From an uncultured Ruminiclostridium sp. (lineage in GTDB: Bacteria > Bacillota > Clostridia > Oscillospirales > Ruminococcaceae), in NCBI GenBank assembly GCA_947627695.1, contig CANQXF010000001.1, positions 1 to 64,000 of the forward strand: DNA of 64,000 bases, in the 5' to 3' direction. Made by a program: the position numbers and the translations under genes. This document shows, piece after piece, positions 43,428 to 53,364 of the stretch; within the stretch, counting starts at the first letter, position 1; the number at the start of each line of letters is the position of its first letter. Under the pieces are notes generated by a model. That model had not been told where the DNA came from, made no database searches, and saw only the letters and a program-made list of their open reading frames with translations.

Positions 43428-44012
43428 ATGTCAAAGATTTTAGTTGAAACCTCGGCAAGGCACGTTCATGTTACTAAAGAGACCCTTGAAATTCTTTTCG
43501 GAAAGGGTGCTGAACTTACAAAGAAAAAAGACCTTTCTCAGCCCGGTCAATTTGCAAGTGAGGAAAGAATTACGGTAGTTGGTCCTAAAAAGTCACTGGC
43601 TAACGTTTCTATTTTAGGTCCCTGCCGTTCTGCAAACCAGGTAGAGCTTTCCGCAACAGACGCACGTTCAATAGGCGTGCCCATCGTTATAAGAGAAAGC
43701 GGAGATATTGCGGGAACACCCGGCTGCAAATTGGTAGGTCCCTGCGGAGAAGTAGAAATAAGCGAAGGCGTTATCGTTGCAAAACGCCATATCCATCTTA
43801 CGCCCGAATCTGCCGAAAAGCTGGGTGTCAAGAACAAGGACAATGTTTGGGTAAAGATAACCACTCCCGAAAGGTCAGCAATTCTCGGTGACGTTGTTAT
43901 AAGAGTAAGCGAAAATTTCGCAGACGCAATGCATATCGACACTGACGAATCCAACGCTATCGGCGCTACGCCTGATCTTTACGGCGAAATAATAAAAGTA
44001 AATCAAAGATAG
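43428..44012 (+). CDS. pduL: PduL-type phosphate acyltransferase
   Basis: 194 residues. Two related barrel halves each contain a histidine pair, SARHVHVTKE near the N-terminus and AKRHIHLTPESAEKLGVKN in the middle, the zinc-binding signature of PduL. It exchanges the CoA of acyl-CoA for phosphate. There is no N-terminal encapsulation helix and no microcompartment gene nearby, so it is probably the cytoplasmic acetyl-CoA to acetyl phosphate enzyme. It would work between PFOR and AckA. CAGGAGGC precedes the start. Confidence 0.9.
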   Translation: MSKILVETSARHVHVTKETLEILFGKGAELTKKKDLSQPGQFASEERITVVGPKKSLANVSILGPCRSANQVELSATDARSIGVPIVIRESGDIAGTPGCKLVGPCGEVEISEGVIVAKRHIHLTPESAEKLGVKNKDNVWVKITTPERSAILGDVVIRVSENFADAMHIDTDESNAIGATPDLYGEIIKVNQR

Positions 44013-44088
44013 TAATAAGGCGGGCGTAACATGCTACACCCGACCTTTATAGCGCAATAATCAAAGAGCTTTAATAAGTCATATAATC

Positions 44089-44122
44089 AAACCGCATTTC
44101 ACTTTGTTGTGAAATGCGGTTT
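44089..44122. terminator. Bidirectional terminator between pduL and upp
   Basis: AAACCGCATTTCAC and GTGAAATGCGGTTT around a six-base loop, followed by TTTGTTTT on the plus strand; convergent genes on either side. Confidence 0.92.
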
Positions 44123-44153
44123 TTGTTTTATAAAGTCATATATTTTAAAAAGA

Positions 44154-44789
44154 TTATTTTGTGCCGAATATCCTGTCTCCTCCGTCGCCTATACCGGGAA
44201 CAATATACAGATCTTCATTCAGTCCTTCATCAAGCGCTCCGCAGTATATATGAACGTCGGGGTGAGCCTCCTGAAGAGCCTTTACTCCCTCTGGGCAAGC
44301 AACAACCGTCATAAACTTGATAGAGCGTGCGCCGACCTTCTTTATTTCATCTATAGCTTTTACCGCCGTCAAACCTGTTCCAAGCATAAGATCCATCACA
44401 ATAACGTCACGCTCTTTTATGTCAAACGGAAGCTTGCAGTAGTAAACGTGAACGCTTCCGTTTTTGTGGTCATCGTCACGGCAAATTCCGATATGTCCTA
44501 CTTTAGCGGCAGGAATAAGCGCAACTGCGCCCTCGACCATACCTAGACCGGCTCTGAGTATGGGAATAAGCGCTACCTTTCTGCCTGAAATGATATTTGA
44601 CTTTGCAATTGCCACAGGAGTTTGAATTTCGACTTGTTTCAAAGGCAGGTCACGGGTAGCTTCATAGCTCATAAGCATTGCAATTTCGGAAACAAGTTCA
44701 CGAAACTCCTTTGACCCCGTATTTTTGTCACGAAGAAGTGACACCTTATGCTGTAAAAGAGGGTGATCGAGAATATTGAGCATTTCCAT
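44154..44789 (-). CDS. upp: Uracil phosphoribosyltransferase
   Basis: 211 residues. [20 protein letters not shown] at the start, [14 protein letters not shown] and the PRPP loop [21 protein letters not shown], and [30 protein letters not shown] at the C-terminus are all diagnostic. It makes UMP from uracil and PRPP. The ribosome site GGAGG overlaps the rpiB end. Last gene of the fhs-tsaE-tsaB-rpiB-upp operon. Confidence 0.96.
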   Translation of the reverse strand: MEMLNILDHPLLQHKVSLLRDKNTGSKEFRELVSEIAMLMSYEATRDLPLKQVEIQTPVAIAKSNIISGRKVALIPILRAGLGMVEGAVALIPAAKVGHIGICRDDDHKNGSVHVYYCKLPFDIKERDVIVMDLMLGTGLTAVKAIDEIKKVGARSIKFMTVVACPEGVKALQEAHPDVHIYCGALDEGLNEDLYIVPGIGDGGDRIFGTK

Positions 44790-44794
44790 AGCGC

Positions 44795-45220
44795 TTATTT
44801 TTCCTCCAATTTCATTATTTTTTCAACACGGGCGGCATGACGTCCGCCTTCAAATTCTGTATTTAAAAATACGTTCACAAGCTCAGATGCAAGTCCGTAT
44901 GAAATAACTCTCCCACCAAGGCATAAAACATTTGCGTCATTGTGCAGCCTTGTATATTTTGCGGAGAAGTAATCGCTGCACGCCGCCGCACGAATACCTT
45001 TTACTTTGTTTGCCGCCATTGATATCCCAATGCCTGTTCCGCAAATCAAAATTCCCTTGTCTGCCTCTCCTGAAACAATTTTTTTACAAACCGTTTCGGC
45101 GATGTCAGGATAATCTTTATTCTCTCCGCAATCTGAATATTCATATCCGTTTTCGTCAAGATATTTCAGGATATGCTGTTTTAATTCAGTTCCTGCGCTG
45201 TCGCTGCCTAAAACTATCAT
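44795..45220 (-). CDS. rpiB: Ribose-5-phosphate isomerase B
   Basis: 141 residues. [19 protein letters not shown] (usually DHAG), [24 protein letters not shown] with the catalytic cysteine, and the [15 protein letters not shown]-like segment [17 protein letters not shown] identify RpiB/LacA. It links ribulose and ribose 5-phosphate and so supplies the PRPP used by upp. The Asp-His of most RpiB is Asp-Ser here. It overlaps tsaB by four bases. Confidence 0.92.
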   Translation of the reverse strand: MIVLGSDSAGTELKQHILKYLDENGYEYSDCGENKDYPDIAETVCKKIVSGEADKGILICGTGIGISMAANKVKGIRAAACSDYFSAKYTRLHNDANVLCLGGRVISYGLASELVNVFLNTEFEGGRHAARVEKIMKLEEK

Positions 45221-45936
45221 TTTCTTTCCTCCGTTTTATTTTCATTTATCTTTGCAAGACGTTCCCTTTCAGCCTGCGGCAGTCTTAGATACAAAGGAAG
45301 AAGCTCCTGCGCGCTAACGCTTTTATACTCCGTTGCCGCAAGACATACGCTTTCAGCTCTTTGCAATCTTATCATAGGCGGAGCAAGCAAAATATTTTCA
45401 CCACAAAGTTTTTTATAAGCAATCTCCGCGCCGTCGCCTGCTAAAATAACAGATCTATCTTTATATTTTTTTAATTCTACCTTTAAATCATCGGAAGAAA
45501 GCGCCCTGTCGTCTGTCAGTCTGATTATCTTATCTCCTTCAACTTCAAACAAAGCATTATAAAACTGATTGCAACGAGCGTCCATTACAACGCACACTAT
45601 ACATTCCCGCCCAATAAGGTTGTATGCAAGGGAGTGAAGTGTGGAAACGCCAACACAAGGCTTATTTGACGAAAATGCAAGTCCCTTAACGGCGGCTACG
45701 CCTATCCTTATCCCCGTAAACGAACCGGGACCGTTGTTGACTGCCAACAAGTCCACATCTTCAAGGGACACTCCTGAGTTTTTAAGCATTTCTTCAACCA
45801 TCGGGAGAAGCGTCTGGGAATGAGTCAGCTTTGTGTTCACAAACGAGCTTGCAATAACCGTCGTCTTTTCCGAGGAAATATCACATAAGGCGCACGAGCC
45901 TGCAACGGCAGAGGAGTCTAAACCTAAAATCAGCAT
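45217..45936 (-). CDS. tsaB: tRNA threonylcarbamoyladenosine protein TsaB
   Basis: 239 residues. LILGLDSSAVAGSCALCD, TLLPMVEEMLKNSGVSLEDVDLLAVNNGPGSFTGIRIGVAAVKGLAF is the unmistakable TsaB core. It dimerises with TsaD for t6A37 synthesis in tRNA. It overlaps tsaE by one base and rpiB by four. TsaD itself is not in the window. Confidence 0.95.
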   Translation of the reverse strand: MLILGLDSSAVAGSCALCDISSEKTTVIASSFVNTKLTHSQTLLPMVEEMLKNSGVSLEDVDLLAVNNGPGSFTGIRIGVAAVKGLAFSSNKPCVGVSTLHSLAYNLIGRECIVCVVMDARCNQFYNALFEVEGDKIIRLTDDRALSSDDLKVELKKYKDRSVILAGDGAEIAYKKLCGENILLAPPMIRLQRAESVCLAATEYKSVSAQELLPLYLRLPQAERERLAKINENKTEERK

Positions 45937-46361
45937 TATTTGACCTTTTCAATAATTATTTCACGGCTTGTTTCGCCTGACTTATTTATAGAAACCAAGT
46001 ACACGCTTTCAGGATAATCTACTTCAAAGTTTATATTTTCGCTCCATTCAATGCATAAAACTCCGTTTCTTCCGAAATAATCAAAAAAACCGATAGAATA
46101 AAGTTCATCAAAACTGCTTATCCTGAACAAATCAAAATGAAAAATATTGATTTTTCCGTAATATTCATTTATAAGCGCAAACGTAGGGCTTGTTACCTCA
46201 TCTTCAATACCGAATGCCTTTGCTATTCCCTTGGTGAAATAGGTTTTCCCTGCTCCCATTTCTCCTCTGTACAGAATAACGTCGTCCGCTTTCAGCTTAT
46301 TTGCAAAGTCAAAAGCTATTTTTTCGGTATCATTCACACAGTCAGAAAAAAACTTTTCCAT
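45936..46361 (-). CDS. tsaE: tRNA threonylcarbamoyladenosine ATPase TsaE
   Basis: 141 residues. Walker A YRGEMGAGKTYFTKGIAKAFGI, then VTSPTFALINEYYGKINIFHFDLFRI and CIEWSENI are typical. It powers the TsaBD complex. One-base overlaps link it to fhs before and tsaB after. Confidence 0.95.
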   Translation of the reverse strand: MEKFFSDCVNDTEKIAFDFANKLKADDVILYRGEMGAGKTYFTKGIAKAFGIEDEVTSPTFALINEYYGKINIFHFDLFRISSFDELYSIGFFDYFGRNGVLCIEWSENINFEVDYPESVYLVSINKSGETSREIIIEKVK

Positions 46362-48031
46362 TAAAACAGCCCGCTTATAACGCCGTTATCATCAACGTCA
46401 ATATTGTTTGCGGCAGGAACCTTGGGAAGTCCGGGCATTGTCATTATATCCCCTGCGTATGCCACAACAAAACCTGCACCTGACGACAGCTTTACATCTC
46501 TAATAGTGATATTAAAGCCTTCGGGCTTGCCAAGCTTGGTTTGATCATCAGAAAGAGAATACTGCGTTTTTGCAACGCATACAGGGATCCTGTCACTGCC
46601 AAGCGTTTCAATTTCTTTTATAGCTTTTTCAGCCTGAGATGTATAGGTAACCCCATCAGCTCTGTATATCTCTTTTGCGATAATATCCAGTTTTTCTTTT
46701 ATAGTCAGCTTTTCGTCGTATATGGGAGCAAAATGGCTCTCCGTATTGTCGATCGTATCAATAACAGCCTGAGCAAGCTCTTTTCCACCCTCACCGCCAT
46801 TAAGGAATACATCTGAAAATGCTACCTTAACGCCAAGCTCGTTGCAGAAAGTCTTGATATATTCTATTTCAGCCTCTGTATCAGTGTAGAAATGATTTAT
46901 AGCAACCACAACAGGAACGCCGTATTTCTGCATATTTTCAATGTGAGTTTTCAGGTTTACAATTCCCTTTTTAAGCGCTTCAAGATTTTCCGCTGTAAGC
47001 TCTGTTTTAGGAACACCGCCGTTGTATTTCAAAGCACGAATTGTTGCAACCAGTACGGTGCAGTCAGGCTTTAATCCTGCAAAACGGCATTTTATATCAA
47101 AGAATTTTTCAGCACCTAAATCAGAACCGAAGCCTGCCTCAGTGACTGCATATTCGCCCAGCTTCATAGCGAGCTTTGTCGCTCTTACAGAGTTGCAGCC
47201 ATGCGCAATATTCGCAAAAGGACCGCCGTGTACTATCGCGGGAGTATTTTCAAGAGTCTGGACCAGATTAGGATTGATAGCGGTTTTCAACAACGCGGTC
47301 ATAGCGCCTACCGCTTGCAGATCTCTTGCAAAAACAGGTTTTCCGTCATATGTATAGGCGACAAGAATATTGCCTAAGCGCTTTTTTAAATCGTTTAAAT
47401 CTGTTGCAAGGCAAAGTATCGCCATAATTTCAGTAGCCACTGTTATGCAGAAATGATCTTCACGGGGCATACCGTCCATTTTTGTGCCAAGACCAACAAT
47501 GCAGTTTCTCAGCGCTCTGTCGTTCATATCAAGACAACGCTTGATCTGCACACGGCGAACATCTATTCCGAGAACATTTCCCTGCTGAACATGATTGTCA
47601 AGCAGTGCGCAAAGAAGATTGTTTGCAGCTGTAATGGCGTGCATATCGCCTGTAAAATGAAGATTTATGTCCTCCATAGGAACGACCTGAGCATATCCGC
47701 CGCCTGCAGCTCCGCCTTTGATCCCGAAAACGGGTCCGAGGGAGGGCTCACGCAAAGCAAGAACAGCCTTTTTCCCCAGCTTATACATTCCCTGTGCAAG
47801 TCCGATACTGGTGGTTGTTTTACCTTCTCCGGCAGGAGTGGGATTTATTGCGGTAACAAGTATCAGTTTTCCGTCAGGCTTATTTTCAAGCCTTTTGATA
47901 CATTCTTCGGTGATTTTTGCCTTATAATGACCGTAAGGCTCAAGCTCATCTTCAGATATACCTAAATCAGCGGCAATATCCTTGATCTTCTTCATTTGGG
48001 CATTCTGGGCTATTTCAATATCAGTAAGCAT
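46361..48031 (-). CDS. fhs: Formate-tetrahydrofolate ligase
   Basis: 556 residues. [24 protein letters not shown] is the P-loop, [39 protein letters not shown] and [15 protein letters not shown] are diagnostic. It makes 10-formyl-THF from formate, ATP and THF, the entry of C1 units in anaerobes. Start ATG has AGGAGG. First gene of the operon. Confidence 0.97.
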   Translation of the reverse strand: MLTDIEIAQNAQMKKIKDIAADLGISEDELEPYGHYKAKITEECIKRLENKPDGKLILVTAINPTPAGEGKTTTSIGLAQGMYKLGKKAVLALREPSLGPVFGIKGGAAGGGYAQVVPMEDINLHFTGDMHAITAANNLLCALLDNHVQQGNVLGIDVRRVQIKRCLDMNDRALRNCIVGLGTKMDGMPREDHFCITVATEIMAILCLATDLNDLKKRLGNILVAYTYDGKPVFARDLQAVGAMTALLKTAINPNLVQTLENTPAIVHGGPFANIAHGCNSVRATKLAMKLGEYAVTEAGFGSDLGAEKFFDIKCRFAGLKPDCTVLVATIRALKYNGGVPKTELTAENLEALKKGIVNLKTHIENMQKYGVPVVVAINHFYTDTEAEIEYIKTFCNELGVKVAFSDVFLNGGEGGKELAQAVIDTIDNTESHFAPIYDEKLTIKEKLDIIAKEIYRADGVTYTSQAEKAIKEIETLGSDRIPVCVAKTQYSLSDDQTKLGKPEGFNITIRDVKLSSGAGFVVAYAGDIMTMPGLPKVPAANNIDVDDNGVISGLF

Positions 48032-48130
48032 TTAAATGTCCTCCTATGAAATTCATATTTCAGGACAAAAAGTCCTGTGTTCTACACAAAAAATATTATA
48101 ACACATATTGGAATAAATAGCAATATTTAT

Positions 48131-50359
48131 TTACACCAATTTCATTTGCCCAGCGTTAAATACTGCTGCTTTACCTGCTGAAGGAATATTTTTCACAACA
48201 TATTCATCCGCATTTTCTATCAAGCCGTCTTCATATTTTTTGACCACGGCAAGCTCAGACTTTGTAAGACGCATTACCTGAACGCCTTGAGTTTCTCTCG
48301 ATGCCTTGGACATAAGCAGATCAGATGAAAAGATAATTACTTTTCCAGCGCTTGATTGCAATATAAAATCGGTGGATTCCTTTATCACAAAAGCGGCAAC
48401 TATCGGAGAATCGGTATTGAACGCATTTGCCAGTTTTTTTCTGTTTGTTTTTGTTTCATATGAAGAAAGCGGTATTTTTGCGCACTTTCCGTTTTTAAAG
48501 AATATCATAAGCGTTTCGCTGTAATCAAGAGTCACAGCAGTGAATAAAAGGCTTTCGCCGCTTTCAAATTCAAGCTTCGCAGGGATATAATCTCCTAAAG
48601 CGCTTGCCTTTGTAGTCTCAAACTGACTTACTTTATATTTATAAGCAAAAGCGGTATTTGTAAAGAAAATCAAATCGCTTTTGTTTGAAACCTCCTGCTC
48701 AAGCACTATCATATCGTTTTCTTTGAGTTTGTGTTCACCACTCATACGAAGAGATTGCGCAGTTATTTTCTTAAAATATCCGTCTTGAGTTACAAAAATG
48801 CTTACGTTATAGTCAGGCTCTTCCTCGTCGATCTCTTCGATTTCTTCAGAAGAATATGTCAAGAGTGTCCTTCTCGGCTGACCATATTCAGCAATTATAT
48901 CCTTTAAATCTGATATGATGATATTTTTTATTCTCCGAGGGCTTTCAAGCGTTTCCTCCATATCATCAATATCGGACTTTAGTTCGTTTATTTCCTCGAG
49001 CCGTTTTAGAATATACTCTTTGTTTATATGACGCAGTTTAATTTCCGCAACATATTCGGCTTGTATTTCGTCTATTCCGAATCCTACCATCAGGTTTGGC
49101 ACGACTTCGTTTTCTTCTGCGGTTTGACGGATTATTCTTATTGCCTCATCTATATCAAAGAGAATTTTTTGAAGTCCGAGCAAAAGGTGCAGCTTTTCTT
49201 TCTTTTTTGCAAGGTCAAATGTGATCCTTCGTTTCAGACAATTTACTCTGAAGTCCGTCCATTCATTCAGTATCTCACGAACGCCCATTACCCTTGGAGT
49301 TCCGTTTATAAGAATGTTGAAATTGCAGGCAAATGAATCCTGTAAAGGCGTCAGTCTGAACAGCTTTTGCATAAGCGCATTTGGGTCAGTGCGGCGTTTT
49401 ACGTCTATCGCCAGCTTTAATCCAGACAAATCGGTTTCATCACGAATATCCGAAATCTCTTTCAGCTTTCCGCCCTTTACCAGCTCTACGATTCGTTCGA
49501 TTATCGCCTCAACCGTTGTGGTAGGCGGTATCTCTGTTATCTCAATAACGTTTTCATTTTCATCAAAGTTGTATTTCGCTCTGACTTTGACAGAACCACG
49601 TCCGGTATCATAAATCCTTTTCAGTTCATCTTCGTCGTATACAATAAAGCCTCCTCCCGGGAAATCGGGCGCTTTGAGAGTTGAAATAATATCATGCTCC
49701 GGGTCACGCATAAGGCTTATTGCAGTTTCACATACCTCGCTGAGGTTGAATGAGCAGATATTGCTTGCCATTGAAACGGCGATCCCTACATTGTTATTAA
49801 CAAGGATAGACGGAAATTTTGCGGGGAGCAGAGCAGGCTCTGTCATCGTGTTGTCATAGTTGGGCACAAAGTCCACTGTGTCCTTGTCAATATCGGAAAA
49901 TAATTCTTTGCATATGCCGTCCAGCTTTGCCTCCGTATATCTGCTTGCGGCAAAAGACATATCTCTTGAATATGCCTTACCGAAATTTCCTTTGCTGTCT
50001 ATATATGGATGAAGCAAGGTTTCGTTTCCTCTGGTAAGGCGGACCATAGTTTCGTATATTGCCATATCGCCGTGAGGATTGAGCCGCATAGTCTGCCCTA
50101 CAATATTTGCAGACTTAGTTCTCTGACCGGTAAGCAGTCCCATTTTATACATAGTATAAAGCAGTTTTCGGTGTGACGGCTTAAAACCGTCTATTTCGGG
50201 CAGCGCTCTTGAAACTATTACGCTCATAGCATATGGCATATAGTTTTCTTCAATAGTATTGGTTATAGGCTGCTCTGCAATTATTCCTGCTCCTTCAATA
50301 TAAGCGTCAGGATAACTGTTATTTTTTCTCGGCTGTTCTTTTTTACTGTTCTTTTTCAA
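48131..50359 (-). CDS. parC: DNA topoisomerase IV-like subunit A
   Basis: 742 residues. YAMSVIVSRALPEIDGFKPSHRKLLYTMYKMGL and the catalytic AASRYTEAKL (Tyr141) identify a type IIA topoisomerase A subunit. The quinolone region reads NPHGDMAIYE, so the usual serine is Met99 and the usual acidic residue is Glu103. No GyrA box is seen in the C-terminal pinwheel, favouring topoisomerase IV. Start is TTG; its AAGGAG lies 23 bases away but the interval contains a 12-base palindrome (50370-50381). It follows parE by 51 bases. Confidence 0.88.
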   Translation of the reverse strand: MKKNSKKEQPRKNNSYPDAYIEGAGIIAEQPITNTIEENYMPYAMSVIVSRALPEIDGFKPSHRKLLYTMYKMGLLTGQRTKSANIVGQTMRLNPHGDMAIYETMVRLTRGNETLLHPYIDSKGNFGKAYSRDMSFAASRYTEAKLDGICKELFSDIDKDTVDFVPNYDNTMTEPALLPAKFPSILVNNNVGIAVSMASNICSFNLSEVCETAISLMRDPEHDIISTLKAPDFPGGGFIVYDEDELKRIYDTGRGSVKVRAKYNFDENENVIEITEIPPTTTVEAIIERIVELVKGGKLKEISDIRDETDLSGLKLAIDVKRRTDPNALMQKLFRLTPLQDSFACNFNILINGTPRVMGVREILNEWTDFRVNCLKRRITFDLAKKKEKLHLLLGLQKILFDIDEAIRIIRQTAEENEVVPNLMVGFGIDEIQAEYVAEIKLRHINKEYILKRLEEINELKSDIDDMEETLESPRRIKNIIISDLKDIIAEYGQPRRTLLTYSSEEIEEIDEEEPDYNVSIFVTQDGYFKKITAQSLRMSGEHKLKENDMIVLEQEVSNKSDLIFFTNTAFAYKYKVSQFETTKASALGDYIPAKLEFESGESLLFTAVTLDYSETLMIFFKNGKCAKIPLSSYETKTNRKKLANAFNTDSPIVAAFVIKESTDFILQSSAGKVIIFSSDLLMSKASRETQGVQVMRLTKSELAVVKKYEDGLIENADEYVVKNIPSAGKAAVFNAGQMKLV

Positions 50360-50410
50360 TGTCTTATTTGCTTTTAAAAGCTCTCCTTATTATTTTATAC
50401 GTTTTTACTG

Positions 50411-52405
50411 TCAGCTTACATCTATCATATCAAGATATTTGCTGCCATATGTGGCAATATAATCTTTTCTTGCAGACAGATTATCGCCCATAAGCATATC
50501 AAATATATACTGCGTTGCCTCCACATCGGCAGGCATTACCTTTATCAAACGCCTTGTATCAGGATTCATTGTTGTGAGCGACATCATTTCAGGTTCGTTT
50601 TCACCAAGACCTTTTGAACGCTGAATTGTATATTTTTTGCCTTCAATACTGCTCAAAATCCTGTTTTTCTCTAATTCCGTATATGCAAAATACGTCTGCT
50701 CCTTACATTCGATCTCATACAAAGGAGATTCCGCAATATAAACATATCCTTGTTGTATCAGCGTTGGAGTAAGTCGGTACAGCATAGCAAGAACAAGCGT
50801 CCTTATCTGATAGCCATCATAATCCGCATCGGTACAGATGACGATTTTATTCCAACGAAGATTATCAAGGCTGAAATTTGAAAGGTCTTTATTTGCTTTA
50901 CTCTGCACTTCAACACCGCAGCCCAGCACTTTCAGAAGATTGGTTATTATCTCGCTTTTGAATATTTTGTCATATCCTGCTTTCAGGCAGTTCAATATCT
51001 TTCCTCTGACTGGCATTATCGCCTGATATTCGGAATCACGTGCCAGCTTTACGGCGCCCATAGCCGAGTCGCCTTCCACTATATAAAGCTCACGTTTGGA
51101 AACATCTCGGCTGCGGCAATCAACGAATTTTTCCACACGGTTGCTTAAATCTATGTTGCCCTCCAGCTTTTTCTTGATATTCTGCCTCATTTTATCGGCA
51201 TTTTCTCTGGAACGCTTATTTACAAGCACCTGCTCGCATATTCTTATCGCCTCGTCGGGATTTTCAATAAAATAAACTTCAAGATTGTGTTTCAGCCAAT
51301 CAGACATAGCCTCTTGAATAAATTTGTTGTTTATCGCTTTTTTGGTCTGGTTTTCGTAGCTTGTCTGAGTGGAAAAGTTTGATGAAAGCAGTATAAGGCT
51401 GTCCTCGATATCGTTAAATGCAATTTTGCTTTCATTTTTTTGATATTTATTATTGTTTTTGAGATAAGCGTCTATCTGATATACAAATGCTTGTCTGACA
51501 GCCTTGTCGGGACTTCCTCCGTGTTCCAGCCAGCTTGAGTTATGATAATGCTCGATAAGATTTACTTTGTTTGAAAAAACAAACGCTACACGCAGCCTTA
51601 CCTTGTATTCAGGTCTGTCCTCACGGTCACGCCCCTGCTTTTGAGCCTGCCAATGCTGAGGAACTGTCAATGCGTCCTCACCTGCAATTTCGTCCAGATA
51701 ATCATCTATTCCGTTTTCATAGCAAAATCTGTGTTCTTCAAATTCTCCGGGAGCTGTCTCCTTTTTAAAAATAAACTCCAGTCCGTCGTTTACAATAGCT
51801 TGTCTGCGCAATACATCAAAGAAATAATCATCTGAAATGTCAATTTGTGTGAAAACCTCTAAATCGGGCTTCCATTTTGTTCTCGTACCAGTTTGTCCAG
51901 ATGATTTTTTTCTTATAAATCCTTTTTCGTTTTCGTTGACGGTTACGTTAAAGCCTTTTTCAAATCGAAGATTATACTGCCATGTACCATTGTCGCTCAC
52001 TACCTCCATATATTCGGAGGCAAACTGCGTGGCGCAAAGTCCCAATCCGTTCAAGCCAAGCGCAAAGGTGTAATTGTCGCCGCTGTTATTGTCATATTTT
52101 CCGCCTGCATATAAGGTGCAGAAGGCAAGCTCCCAGTTATATTTTTCCTCATTGGTATTATAATCAATGGGGATACCTCTGCCATTATCTACAACTTCTA
52201 TTGAATTATCAAGAAATTTTGTAATCTCAATATGCTTTCCGTATCCCTCACGAGCCTCATCAATGGAATTTGAGAGGATTTCAAATACAGAATGCTGACA
52301 GCCTTCTATGCCGTCCGAGCCAAATATTACCGCAGGTCTTTTGCGCACCTGGTCAGGACCCTTAAGAGAAACTATACTGTTGTCACCGTAATTGTTTTTT
52401 GCCAT
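50411..52405 (-). CDS. parE: DNA topoisomerase IV-like subunit B
   Basis: 664 residues. GHKL ATPase segments VRKRPAVIFGSDGIEG, EILSNSIDEAREGYG, DNGRGIPID; then the TOPRIM region YIVEGDSAMGAVKLARDSEYQAIMPVRGK and ICTDADYDGYQIRTL, and QRSKGLGE near the end. These depart from the usual EGDSAGGSAK and DADVDGSHI, marking the divergent clostridial branch. ATG 52405 is chosen over TTG 52411 because CGGAG lies seven bases before it. Confidence 0.9.
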   Translation of the reverse strand: MAKNNYGDNSIVSLKGPDQVRKRPAVIFGSDGIEGCQHSVFEILSNSIDEAREGYGKHIEITKFLDNSIEVVDNGRGIPIDYNTNEEKYNWELAFCTLYAGGKYDNNSGDNYTFALGLNGLGLCATQFASEYMEVVSDNGTWQYNLRFEKGFNVTVNENEKGFIRKKSSGQTGTRTKWKPDLEVFTQIDISDDYFFDVLRRQAIVNDGLEFIFKKETAPGEFEEHRFCYENGIDDYLDEIAGEDALTVPQHWQAQKQGRDREDRPEYKVRLRVAFVFSNKVNLIEHYHNSSWLEHGGSPDKAVRQAFVYQIDAYLKNNNKYQKNESKIAFNDIEDSLILLSSNFSTQTSYENQTKKAINNKFIQEAMSDWLKHNLEVYFIENPDEAIRICEQVLVNKRSRENADKMRQNIKKKLEGNIDLSNRVEKFVDCRSRDVSKRELYIVEGDSAMGAVKLARDSEYQAIMPVRGKILNCLKAGYDKIFKSEIITNLLKVLGCGVEVQSKANKDLSNFSLDNLRWNKIVICTDADYDGYQIRTLVLAMLYRLTPTLIQQGYVYIAESPLYEIECKEQTYFAYTELEKNRILSSIEGKKYTIQRSKGLGENEPEMMSLTTMNPDTRRLIKVMPADVEATQYIFDMLMGDNLSARKDYIATYGSKYLDMIDVS

Positions 52406-52507
52406 TGTCAAACTCCGAATAGTTATTATAGCTTTTTTAAAAGCATTACCATATTATTATAACATTTTTCGGAATATTTTTCAAACATTTTTTAAAATAT
52501 TTTAAAT

Positions 52508-52536
52508 AAAAAAGATGACACTTCTGTCAGCTTTTT
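52508..52536 (-). terminator. Terminator after the cysteine-ladder regulator
   Basis: AAAAAG-A-TGACA and TGTCA-G-CTTTTT around CTTC, with T tracts on both strands. Confidence 0.82.
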
Positions 52537-52547
52537 CGTATTTTGCA

Positions 52548-53225
52548 TTACTTTTCGTAAAAAATATTTCCCTTGCAGGATACATCTCCTTTGATCTCAG
52601 AACAGTGAATATCGTGCGAAGCTGTCACATCACCGCCAATTCCTCCGCAATTTACTCCCCCGCCTGAATTTACATTGCCTTCAACGTGTCCGCAGTTCAC
52701 TCCGCAGCCTGCGTCTACATTGCCCCCAACACCTCCGCAGTTGATCCCACTTTCTGTGGTTACGTTTCCTTCTACTCTACCGCAGTTTACGCCTTGTTTG
52801 GCAGAGAGATCGCCGTTGATATCGCCTTGTATATCTGCGTTTCCCCAGATTTCAACATAAATGGTAGGTTTATCGTTGGTGTTATACGATTGTGTTTTAA
52901 GCATTATACGGATACTCGGATCGTACTGGTCAACAGACAGGATTTTTCTTCCTTTAAGCTGAACTATCCTCAATCTCTCATCATCTTTGATCTCATCAAG
53001 TGATATACGTTGACTTTCCGATTTGCTGCAAAAAAATAATTCATTCAAATCAGCGTCAAAATATTCGGCGATAGTCGGCAGGAGCGTTATATCAGGAAAC
53101 GACGCTCCCGTTTCCCATTTGCTCACCGCCTGCACACTTACTCCGAATTCCTCTGCAAGAACTTCCTGTCTTATGTTTCTTTCTCTGCGGCTGTTTCTGA
53201 TAAATTCACCTATCATAATTTTCAT
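52548..53225 (-). CDS. XRE regulator with C-terminal cysteine-ladder beta-solenoid
   Basis: 225 residues. An HTH domain (about 5-62) with RQEVLAEEFGVSVQAVSKWETGASFPDITLLPTIAEYF, a middle region (about 70-130), then five 15-residue repeats from 146 to 220 of the type VNCGRVEGNV. Cys148, 163, 178, 193 and 208 are spaced exactly 15 apart and would stack in a beta-solenoid; two more cysteines (174, 217) lie in the turns. Similar repeats occur in bactofilin-like and adhesin-like sheets. A redox- or metal-sensing repressor is possible (inference). Start ATG 53225 has AAAGG; the frame's earlier starts lack a site. Confidence 0.75.
   Translation of the reverse strand: MKIMIGEFIRNSRRERNIRQEVLAEEFGVSVQAVSKWETGASFPDITLLPTIAEYFDADLNELFFCSKSESQRISLDEIKDDERLRIVQLKGRKILSVDQYDPSIRIMLKTQSYNTNDKPTIYVEIWGNADIQGDINGDLSAKQGVNCGRVEGNVTTESGINCGGVGGNVDAGCGVNCGHVEGNVNSGGGVNCGGIGGDVTASHDIHCSEIKGDVSCKGNIFYEK
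52566..52790 (-). repeat. Five in-frame 45-base coding repeats
   Basis: Each unit encodes the 15-residue repeat of the regulator's C-terminus. Unit length is a multiple of three, so gain or loss of a unit keeps the frame. Confidence 0.85.
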
Positions 53226-53328
53226 AACCTTTTTCCTTTCTGCAAATGATTTGGGATCTGAGTATATTTTAACATCAAAATTAATAAAACACAAACAAGT
53301 TGTAATTTAAAAATTCAACTAAAAGTTG

Positions 53329-53360
53329 AAAAGCAGAACACTGGAAATGTTCTGCTTTTT
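53329..53360 (-). terminator. Terminator of the metF-to-ECF operon
   Basis: AAAAGCAGAACA and TGTTCTGCTTTT around a seven-base loop, just after the ECF gene stop on the minus strand. Confidence 0.88.
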
Positions 53361-53364
53361 GATA

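Noticed and set aside
52566-52790. Regular 45-base repeats resembling a CRISPR or minisatellite
   Set aside because: They are coding repeats without unique spacers, in frame with the regulator gene.
53023-53310. Plus-strand open frames opposite the regulator, metH, nifJ and the nucleotidase
   Set aside because: They lie antisense to well-supported genes, lack ribosome sites and show no domain motifs.
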